From Candidatus Saccharibacteria bacterium CG10_big_fil_rev_8_21_14_0_10_47_8 (lineage in GTDB: Bacteria; Patescibacteriota; Saccharimonadia; Saccharimonadales; UBA10212): DNA of 9,889 nt. The stretch lies in contig PFEG01000007.1 of NCBI GenBank assembly GCA_002793885.1, positions 1 through 9,889 of the forward strand, given 5' to 3'. The notes under the pieces are model-generated. The model was not told where the DNA came from. It made no database searches and saw only the letters and a program-made list of their open reading frames with translations. Made by a program: the position numbers and the translations under genes. Positions 5,352 to 9,889 of the stretch are shown in pieces. Each line of letters starts with the position of its first letter. Within the stretch, counting starts at the first letter, position 1.

Positions 5352-5360
5352 TGATATGAT
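5352..5360 (+). promoter_or_regulatory. Extended -10 promoter of thrS
   Basis: TGATATGAT is a TGn-extended -10 with a 5/6 TATAAT match. No good -35 is present. It ends 11 bases before the thrS ATG, which would put transcription start within about five bases of the start codon. Confidence 0.55.
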
Positions 5361-5371
5361 GTAAGCCAGAT

Positions 5372-6625
5372 ATGGATGACCCTAAAGAAGGTGTGAAACT
5401 AGAGGATAACGACCACCGGCGGCTCGGCCAGGAGCTTGATTTGTTTACGTTTTCCGATCTTGTAGGCGCGGGTTTACCCCTGTGGACTCCAAGAGGCACG
5501 ATACTAAGGCAGGAGCTGGATAACTTCGTTCAAGAGATGCGTGATGAATATGGATTTCAGGCCGTAACCATCCCTCATATAACTAAAAGCGACCTCTATA
5601 AAAAAAGCGGGCATTGGACTAAGTTTAGTGACGATCTTTTTCATATCGTATCTAGGGAAAAGCATGAATTTGCCATGAAACCAATGAATTGCCCGCATCA
5701 CACTCAAATTTACGCCTCCAGACCTCGCAGCTACCGGGAACTGCCCATTAGATACAGAGAAACCACCATGAACTACCGGGACGAGCAGACCGGGGAGTTA
5801 AATGGACTCCTGAGGGCTAGATCGTTTACCCAAGATGATGCCCATGTTTTTTGCAGGGAAGAAGACATCTTGCAGGAAGTCCTAAATATCTGGAGCGTAA
5901 TCGAAAGATTTTATAAGAACTTGGGTTTTGACTTATCACTTAGGTTTTCCAGGCGTGATCCTGCCACCCCGGAGGCTTATGCCGGAACGAATGAGATGTG
6001 GGAGCGTGCCGAAGCAGAGTTACAAAAAGCCATCGACAAGAAAGGGGTCAAGGCCTCCGACGGCACTGGTGATGCGGCGTTTTACGGGCCAAAGCTTGAT
6101 TTTGTGGCTAACGACTCTTTAGGCAGGGAGTGGCAGGTGGCTACCATACAGTTGGATTTCGCGCAGCCGGAGGGGCTCGACCTTACCTACACCAATTCGC
6201 AAGATGAAAACCAACGGCCGGTTATGATTCACTGCGCCATTATGGGCTCGATAGAGAGGTTCTTGGCAGTTTATATCGAGCACACCGGTGGTAAGTTTCC
6301 GGTTTGGTTGGCTCCAGAACAGGTTAGGGTGGCTACTTTGAATGACACAAAGGAGGTGGTAAAACTGGCCAGGGAAGTTGTGGCGAAGGCTAAAGAACTC
6401 GGTGTTCGGGCAACACTGGACGACTCTAATGAGTCTGTCGGCAAAAAAATCCGCGACGCCGAAGTTATGAAGGTGCCTTATACAGTGGTAGTCGGTACTA
6501 AAGAGCTTGAAAACAATCAAGTAGCGCCTAGGGTGCGCAGCGATTTACCGAAACTTGAGCCAGAAAGTTTTAAGATAGATGATTTCTTGGAAAAAATAGC
6601 TCAGGATGCCAAGAATAGACGCTGA
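5372..6625 (+). CDS. thrS: Threonyl-tRNA synthetase without TGS and editing domains
   Basis: A class II synthetase charging tRNA-Thr with threonine. It has 417 residues, against about 640 in typical bacteria. It opens directly on the catalytic core (DHRRLGQELDLF, 14-25). Zinc ligands are C107 (MNCPHH), H158 (DDAH) and H287. Motif 2 lies around NYRDEQTGELNGLLRAR (134-150) with SFTQDDAHVF after it, and motif 3 is GSIERF (292-297). The anticodon-binding domain covers about 315-417. The TGS and N2 editing domains are absent. An in-frame TGA 15 bases before the ATG and the terminator upstream show that no N-terminal exon-like remnant was missed. No Shine-Dalgarno sequence is seen; an extended -10 lies just upstream, suggesting an almost leaderless mRNA. 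The 3' end overlaps the next gene by 20 bases. Confidence 0.96.
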   Translation: MDDPKEGVKLEDNDHRRLGQELDLFTFSDLVGAGLPLWTPRGTILRQELDNFVQEMRDEYGFQAVTIPHITKSDLYKKSGHWTKFSDDLFHIVSREKHEFAMKPMNCPHHTQIYASRPRSYRELPIRYRETTMNYRDEQTGELNGLLRARSFTQDDAHVFCREEDILQEVLNIWSVIERFYKNLGFDLSLRFSRRDPATPEAYAGTNEMWERAEAELQKAIDKKGVKASDGTGDAAFYGPKLDFVANDSLGREWQVATIQLDFAQPEGLDLTYTNSQDENQRPVMIHCAIMGSIERFLAVYIEHTGGKFPVWLAPEQVRVATLNDTKEVVKLAREVVAKAKELGVRATLDDSNESVGKKIRDAEVMKVPYTVVVGTKELENNQVAPRVRSDLPKLEPESFKIDDFLEKIAQDAKNRR

Positions 6626-6926
6626 GTTTAAAAAACGGGTCTATGAAATAGTAGGCCAGATACCAAAGGGGAAAGTTATGACTTATGGCGGCGTAGCTGC
6701 TATGGCTGGTGCTGCTTGGGCGGCTTGGGAGATGGGGCAAATTGCCCATACCGGGCCGGCAGATCTTCCGTGGCAAAGAGTGGTAAACAAAACGGGTGGT
6801 TTGGCCCGCGGCTATCCTGGAAGTTTTGAGGGGCACAAAAAAGCCCTGGAAGCCGAAGGTATTGTGGTGGACGAAGATTACAAGATTAAAATAGACGAAT
6901 TATTATGGTGCTCTAACGAGCAGTGA
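6606..6926 (+). CDS. Alkyltransferase-like (ATL) DNA repair protein
   Basis: A 106-residue homologue of the O6-methylguanine-DNA methyltransferase C-terminal domain. The active-site PCHR is replaced by PWQR (55-58), so it cannot accept an alkyl group. ATL proteins bind O6-alkylguanine and hand the lesion to nucleotide excision repair. IPKGKVMTYGGVAAMAG (19-35) holds the DNA-binding helix and the Tyr used for base flipping. By my alignment, the Arg finger (normally in an ARAVG-like segment) is Trp41 in AAWEMG, which is odd. RVVNKTGGLA (58-67) and the C-terminal LEAEGI are as in the family. The gene overlaps the end of thrS by 20 bases in another frame, which suggests translational coupling. 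Confidence 0.88.
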   Translation: MPRIDAEFKKRVYEIVGQIPKGKVMTYGGVAAMAGAAWAAWEMGQIAHTGPADLPWQRVVNKTGGLARGYPGSFEGHKKALEAEGIVVDEDYKIKIDELLWCSNEQ

Positions 6927-6990
6927 CCAAGGAGCAATAGACAAACTGTCAAGAGTTACTAATCAGAATCACCCTAGTCCCTGTAAAAAT

Positions 6991-7019
6991 TTGAATTAAT
7001 TTTGACGATCGTCTATTCT
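6991..7019 (+). promoter_or_regulatory. Promoter with palindromic operator before the PaaX-like gene
   Basis: TTGAAT (6991-6996), a 17-base spacer and TATTCT (7014-7019) precede the ATG by seven bases, so the mRNA may be leaderless. The last ten spacer bases are a perfect palindrome GACGATCGTC (7004-7013). A protein bound there would sit between the -35 and -10 elements, the usual repressor position. The same motif recurs after the gene. Confidence 0.6.
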
Positions 7020-7026
7020 AAAACAA

Positions 7027-7596
7027 ATGAGCAGAAATTTTAATACATCACGGATAGTCAATGAGCTGCTTAAATATTTAGTGTTTAGCGTGATGGTCGG
7101 GTCGGTGATTGTAGCTCCTAATGCTGTCCAACTTGGTGATAAGGCCCTAAAATTTCTAGACAAGCGTGGCCGAAAACTAAAGGTCAAGACGGCACTAAGT
7201 TATATGAACCGTAAAAATTTGATCGAATACAAGAAATCGTCGGACGGTGTGCTTAATATAGTCGTAACAGAGAAGGGGCGGCGCAGGGAGCAAAAAGTTC
7301 GGTTTGAAGAGTTGAAGATAAAAAAACCCAAAAGGTGGGATAAACAGTGGCGTTTAGTAACTTTTGATATACCAGAGAGTCGGCGCAAATCGCGTAGTTT
7401 GCTAAGCTCAAAGCTTAAGCTTCTGGGATTTCATCAGCTTCAAAAAAGCGTTTGGGTTCATCCTTATCCCTGCGGGCTGGAGATTGAGCTTATAAAACAA
7501 TTTTTCAAAATTCCTGATGAGTACATAATTTTTGCTAAAGTGAGCTCAATAGATAACCATAATCAATTAGTGAAACACTTTAACTTCCGTGATTAA
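7027..7596 (+). CDS. PaaX-like regulator with HTH and Cas2-like domain
   Basis: A 189-residue protein. The N-terminal part (about 7-95) looks like a winged helix: LKVKTALSYMNRKNLIEYKK reads as a recognition helix plus wing and is followed by VTEKGRR. The C-terminal part (about 105-189) resembles the ferredoxin-like fold shared by the PaaX middle domain and Cas2: WRLVTFDIPE (108-117), then a SSKLKLLGFHQLQKSVWVHP helix-strand segment. The Asp in FDIPE corresponds to the Cas2 position. There is no CRISPR array or other cas gene, so a CRISPR role is unlikely. PaaX proteins repress catabolic operons; here no such operon is adjacent. Palindromic sites before and after the gene suggest autorepression and control of miaA. 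No Shine-Dalgarno sequence is present. Confidence 0.8.
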   Translation: MSRNFNTSRIVNELLKYLVFSVMVGSVIVAPNAVQLGDKALKFLDKRGRKLKVKTALSYMNRKNLIEYKKSSDGVLNIVVTEKGRRREQKVRFEELKIKKPKRWDKQWRLVTFDIPESRRKSRSLLSSKLKLLGFHQLQKSVWVHPYPCGLEIELIKQFFKIPDEYIIFAKVSSIDNHNQLVKHFNFRD

Positions 7597-7615
7597 TTTC
7601 GACGATCGTCGAAAT
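7596..7615 (+). promoter_or_regulatory. Second palindromic operator, in the miaA leader
   Basis: ATTTCGACGATCGTCGAAAT is a perfect 20-base palindrome. It starts on the last base of the PaaX-like stop codon and lies 36 bases before the miaA ATG. It repeats the upstream operator: 6995-7013 and 7592-7610 agree in 18 of 19 bases as direct repeats. Confidence 0.65.
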
Positions 7616-7651
7616 AAAGGTGGAGGAGAGGGAAGCAAAAATAGGGTCTCA

Positions 7652-8512
7652 ATGTTAGTGATTGTTGGGCCAACGGCTAGTGGTAAGTCTGGTTTAGCGC
7701 TATGGGCCGCAAAAAAATATAATGGCGAGCTTATCTGCGCCGATTCGCGCACGGTCTATACAGGAATGGATATCGGTACCGCAAAACCAGGCCGCGAAGA
7801 CCAAATGACAATTCCGCATTGGGGTCTGGATCTATGTGAGCCAGGCCAGCGTTTTACAGTAGCGGCTTTTAAAAAGTATGCGGTAGGAATCGTTGCCGAC
7901 ATCCAAAACAGGGGTAAACTGCCGATTTTAGTCGGTGGTACCGGCCTTTATATAGATGGCGTGCTTTATGATTTTGATTTTTTCGGGGAGGATATGGATA
8001 CTGCGAAGCGAGCCGAACTGGAAGAACTGACCACTGAGCAGCTACAAGCCAAAATTAAAAACAGCGGATATGGAATGCCCGAAAATGTCAGGAACCGGCG
8101 GCATCTGGTGCGGATGATTGAGCGGGAAGGGAAAATGGGCTCCAGAAATCACGATATCACTCAAGACGTCTTATTAATTGGTTTGATGCCGTCGGATGAG
8201 ATCTTAAAAGACCATATCGCTGACCGTGCCGAGTTTATGTTTAAGCGGGGCATTGTTGAGGAAACGCGCCAGCTTATCAATAAATATGGCCGAAAGGCCG
8301 TGACTAACACAGCCGGCATTGTTTACAGAGTGGTTATGCGTTTGATAGATGGTGAGATTACTCAAGAGCAGGCCAAAGAACTGTTCAAAACAGCGGATTG
8401 GCAATACGCGCGGCGGCAAAAAACCTGGTTTAGGCGCGACCCACACATAAATTGGTTCAGCACGCCGCAAGAGGCCCAAAAGTTCATCGAAAATACACTA
8501 TTGAACACCTGA
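7652..8512 (+). CDS. miaA: tRNA dimethylallyltransferase MiaA
   Basis: A 286-residue enzyme that transfers a dimethylallyl group from DMAPP to N6 of A37 in tRNAs reading UNN codons, a prerequisite for ms2i6A. The P-loop GPTASGKS lies at 6-13. DSRTVYTGMDIGTAKP (31-46) is the conserved substrate segment; the usual DSRQVY is DSRTVY here. GGTGLY is at 95-100, and YARRQKTWFRRD (252-263) is the C-terminal signature. The central part (about 135-235) is divergent. The usual QAIGYKE is replaced by NTAGIVYRVV. I chose ATG 7652 over the in-frame GTG 7589, because the longer form would add 21 residues across a palindrome and a purine-rich tract and lacks family similarity. AGGG lies five bases before this ATG; a stronger GGAGG lies too far upstream. 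Confidence 0.95.
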   Translation: MLVIVGPTASGKSGLALWAAKKYNGELICADSRTVYTGMDIGTAKPGREDQMTIPHWGLDLCEPGQRFTVAAFKKYAVGIVADIQNRGKLPILVGGTGLYIDGVLYDFDFFGEDMDTAKRAELEELTTEQLQAKIKNSGYGMPENVRNRRHLVRMIEREGKMGSRNHDITQDVLLIGLMPSDEILKDHIADRAEFMFKRGIVEETRQLINKYGRKAVTNTAGIVYRVVMRLIDGEITQEQAKELFKTADWQYARRQKTWFRRDPHINWFSTPQEAQKFIENTLLNT

Positions 8513-8533
8513 TTTATAAACTTATTACCCATC

Positions 8534-8542
8534 TGATACAAT
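8534..8542 (+). promoter_or_regulatory. Extended -10 promoter of the small-ORF operon
   Basis: TGATACAAT is a TGn-extended -10 hexamer (TACAAT, 5/6). It ends nine bases before the ATG of the small ORF, so the transcript would have almost no leader. No clear -35 is visible. Confidence 0.5.
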
Positions 8543-8551
8543 GTAGTTAAG

Positions 8552-8704
8552 ATGGTGAGTAAAAAGCATGTTCTCCAAGAAATGAGTAGCGGGTTTTCTC
8601 GGGAGGAGCAGCCCGAGCGTCGGATTCATTCCGCGCCCAGCGCGATGAGAAACCCCGAAGTGGTGTCTCATAAGGCGGAGCGTGATCGGAGCCGCGATGA
8701 TTGA
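8552..8704 (+). CDS. Small 50-residue charged protein, coupled to the HTH gene
   Basis: An ATG-started ORF encodes 50 residues beginning MVSKKHVLQEMSSGF and ending KAERDRSRDD. It is highly charged (about 40 percent K, R, H, D, E) with no hydrophobic core, so it may be disordered. I recognise no family. Its stop codon overlaps the ATG of the next gene by eight bases (ATGATTGA), typical of translational coupling. An extended -10 lies directly upstream. The same bases contain an 11-bp stem with one mismatch (8590-8600 with 8647-8657) and inner hairpins, so a structured RNA leader is the main alternative reading. Confidence 0.55.
   Translation: MVSKKHVLQEMSSGFSREEQPERRIHSAPSAMRNPEVVSHKAERDRSRDD
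8590..8657 (+). promoter_or_regulatory. Multi-stem RNA structure inside the small ORF
   Basis: An outer stem CGGGTTTTCTC / GAGAAACCCCG (8590-8600 with 8647-8657) pairs 10 of 11 positions. It encloses CGCGC / GCGCG (8632-8636 with 8640-8644). A competing hairpin CTCGGG / CCCGAG (8598-8603 with 8612-8617) shares bases with the outer stem. It ends about 40 bases before the HTH gene start. Confidence 0.45.
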
Positions 8705-9347
8705 GCAACTGTTTGGGTCAAAAACACGGGTAAAACTGCTGCAGCTTTTTTATGCTAATCCAAACCGTTCTTTTTATGTGCGCGAAATTACGCGTAAGAT
8801 AGATGAGCAGATTAATTCTGTACGCCGTGAACTATCAAATCTGCTAAGCATTGGCATCATTAGTTCCGAGGCTAACAATAACCGGCTTTACTATGAAGTT
8901 AGTCAGGATTATGAATATTATCAGCCGTTGGCCATGATTTTTGGTGGAGCAGTAAGCAATTCCGGTGCGGCTGCCGCTAAAAAACCTGCCTCGACGTCCA
9001 AATCTACCACCAAGCCTAAAGCCGCAGCCGATGTGGCCCCAGAACACCCACTGGCAAAGGCTGTCCGCGGCACGGGCAGGGTAGATCTGGCAATTCTTAC
9101 CGGGCAGTTTACCCGCGATGAAGGCGCCGGCGTGGACGTGCTGCTGGTTGGCGATCTTAACCAGGCCAAAGTAGCCCGTTTCATATCCGAGCTGGAAAAA
9201 GCCGAGAATAAAGAGTTGCGCTACGTGGTGATGGCCCTCAAAGATCTTAACTACCGGGTCCAAATTAACGACCGCTTTATTTCTAACGTGCTGGACGCCA
9301 AAAAACAGGTTATTATTAATAGCCAACCGCTCCCGATTAATCAGTAA
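8697..9347 (+). CDS. Winged-helix protein with degenerate nucleotidyltransferase domain
   Basis: A 216-residue protein. The N-terminal domain (about 1-75) is an ArsR/MarR-like winged helix: LFGSKTRVKLLQLFYANP, FYVREITRKI, SVRRELSNLLSIGII, then the wing NNRLYYEVS. A linker of about 30 residues rich in Ala, Lys, Ser and Thr (90-115) follows. The C-terminal domain (about 118-210) aligns with the MNT-type nucleotidyltransferase found fused to such helices. The usual GSFARGExxxxSDVDLLV reads TGQFTRDEGAGVDVLLVGD, so the GS pair and one catalytic Asp are lost; it is probably inactive. I chose ATG 8697 because GGAG lies five bases upstream and it overlaps the small ORF stop codon; an in-frame GTG at 8682 is the alternative. 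A DNA-binding regulator is likely; its target is unknown. Confidence 0.75.
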   Translation: MIEQLFGSKTRVKLLQLFYANPNRSFYVREITRKIDEQINSVRRELSNLLSIGIISSEANNNRLYYEVSQDYEYYQPLAMIFGGAVSNSGAAAAKKPASTSKSTTKPKAAADVAPEHPLAKAVRGTGRVDLAILTGQFTRDEGAGVDVLLVGDLNQAKVARFISELEKAENKELRYVVMALKDLNYRVQINDRFISNVLDAKKQVIINSQPLPINQ

Positions 9348-9350
9348 AGG

Positions 9351-9356
9351 TATAAT
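9351..9356 (+). promoter_or_regulatory. Consensus -10 hexamer before the MBL-fold gene
   Basis: TATAAT lies directly after the preceding gene's stop codon and ends six bases before the GTG of the next gene, which would make a leaderless transcript. No -35 or TGn extension is visible, so it may also be chance in AT-rich sequence. AAAGG at 9346-9350 is a possible but distant Shine-Dalgarno sequence. Confidence 0.35.
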
Positions 9357-9362
9357 AATATA

Positions 9363-9889
9363 GTGGAACTACAATATTTTGGCGCCAATTGCCTGCGAAT
9401 CGTAACCAAAAAAACCCAGATAGTGGTTGATGATAACTTGGCCGCTTTGGGTCTAAAATCTATCACGAAACCAACCGATATTTCCTTGCGTACAGTGGGC
9501 TTTATACCGGCACATGAGGCCCAGTTTACCGCGGATATGGCTGGCGAGTACGAAATAGCCGACGTCGTTATCCATGGTATTGCCGCACGCAGCCATATGG
9601 ATGAAGAAGGCAAGGCTAGCGCCACGATGTTTACGATAACTGCCGGCGATATAAGGGTTGCTATTGTTGGCCATGTTTATCCTGACTTAACAGAGGACCA
9701 GCTGGAAGCTATCGGCATGATAGATATATTGGTGGTTCCAATTGGCGGCAACGGCTACACCTTGGACGGCGTAGGCGCGCTTAAACTTATAAAACAGATT
9801 GAACCAAAAGTTATAATCCCCACGCATTATGCCGATAAAGGGCTTAAATACGAGGTGCCGCAGGCCGAGCTGGCAGACGGTCTCAAAAA
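9363..9889 (+). CDS. MBL-fold protein lacking the HxHxDH motif (3' truncated by the window)
   Basis: An open frame of 175 codons runs off the window end. It begins with GTG (MELQYFGANCLRIV) and resembles UlaG-like or Lactamase_B_3 members of the metallo-beta-lactamase superfamily. Supporting segments are MAGEYEIADVVIHGI, RVAIVGH, ILVVPIGGNGYTLD and the late IPTHYAD. The HxHxDH zinc motif expected at about residue 60 is absent; that region reads IPAHEAQFTADM. The protein is therefore probably not a classical zinc hydrolase, although two histidines of the later part remain. The gene follows the HTH gene by 15 bases, so the small ORF, HTH protein and MBL protein are likely one operon. The frame stays open from the TAA of the previous gene, so GTG is the first usable start. 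Confidence 0.78.
   Translation, partial: MELQYFGANCLRIVTKKTQIVVDDNLAALGLKSITKPTDISLRTVGFIPAHEAQFTADMAGEYEIADVVIHGIAARSHMDEEGKASATMFTITAGDIRVAIVGHVYPDLTEDQLEAIGMIDILVVPIGGNGYTLDGVGALKLIKQIEPKVIIPTHYADKGLKYEVPQAELADGLK

Larger units (their letters stand above)
4985..5371. other. Intergenic region between tRNA-Val and thrS
   Basis: About 390 bases without a convincing protein gene. It contains, in order, the tRNA-Val promoter, the tandem GC hairpins, an AT-rich stretch, a minus-strand terminator (5118-5144), a 12-base palindrome TGTGTTAACACA (5181-5192), a strong plus-strand terminator (5200-5246) and the thrS promoter. The terminators suggest one or two small RNAs, because no coding gene in the window uses them. 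Confidence 0.55.

Noticed and set aside
5000..5371. T-box riboswitch controlling thrS
   Set aside because: A terminator is present, but no T-box antiterminator motif or specifier stem can be found, and a separate promoter lies just before thrS.
7027..7596. Cas2 of a CRISPR system
   Set aside because: Only the fold is similar; there is an added HTH domain, no cas1 and no repeat-spacer array in the window.
7589..7651. N-terminal extension of miaA from GTG 7589
   Set aside because: The added residues cover an operator palindrome and a purine-rich tract and have no MiaA similarity; ATG 7652 places the P-loop at the usual distance.

Overview
The window looks like a chromosomal segment of a Candidate Phyla Radiation (Patescibacteria) genome, most likely a Saccharibacteria-like lineage. 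This is inferred from gene content and style, not from a phylogenetic marker. Genes are compact, spacers carry degenerate heptanucleotide repeats, and a PaaX/Cas2-like regulator, a short ThrRS and a processive GT2 are present. TGA ends several genes, so the standard bacterial code is used; this argues against Gracilibacteria/Absconditabacteria.

Left part (1-2420): a possible 3' end of an upstream gene, a small three-helix membrane protein and a membrane-embedded processive family-2 glycosyltransferase, all on the plus strand. The glycosyltransferase converges on nrdR. Middle-left (2417-3120, minus): a 39-residue small ORF with a good promoter and Shine-Dalgarno sequence, then an attenuator-like hairpin cluster, a NrdR-box palindrome on the nrdR start codon, and nrdR itself. 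Middle (3227-4820, minus): a GC-rich pyrF-pyrE operon with its own promoter and a canonical terminator. It encodes orotate to OMP to UMP and looks compositionally foreign. The PyrF has a Glu in place of the last Asp of the catalytic DxKxxD motif.

Centre (4908-5371): a tRNA-Val(GAC) gene on the minus strand and a roughly 390-base spacer with tandem GC hairpins and two oppositely oriented intrinsic terminators. Right part (5372-9889, all plus): thrS without TGS and editing domains; an overlapping alkyltransferase-like gene; a PaaX/Cas2-like regulator bracketed by two copies of a palindromic operator; miaA; a 50-residue small ORF; an overlapping HTH protein with a degenerate nucleotidyltransferase domain; and an MBL-fold protein with no HxHxDH motif, cut by the window edge.

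The genes are mainly translation and tRNA functions (thrS, miaA, tRNA-Val), nucleotide supply (nrdR, pyrEF) and envelope polysaccharide synthesis (GT2). The strongest unexplained signals are the PaaX-like protein with its predicted operator pair, the NrdR box with its upstream small gene, the phase-locked heptamer repeats, and several starts placed 6-11 nt after a -10-like hexamer, which suggests leaderless mRNAs.
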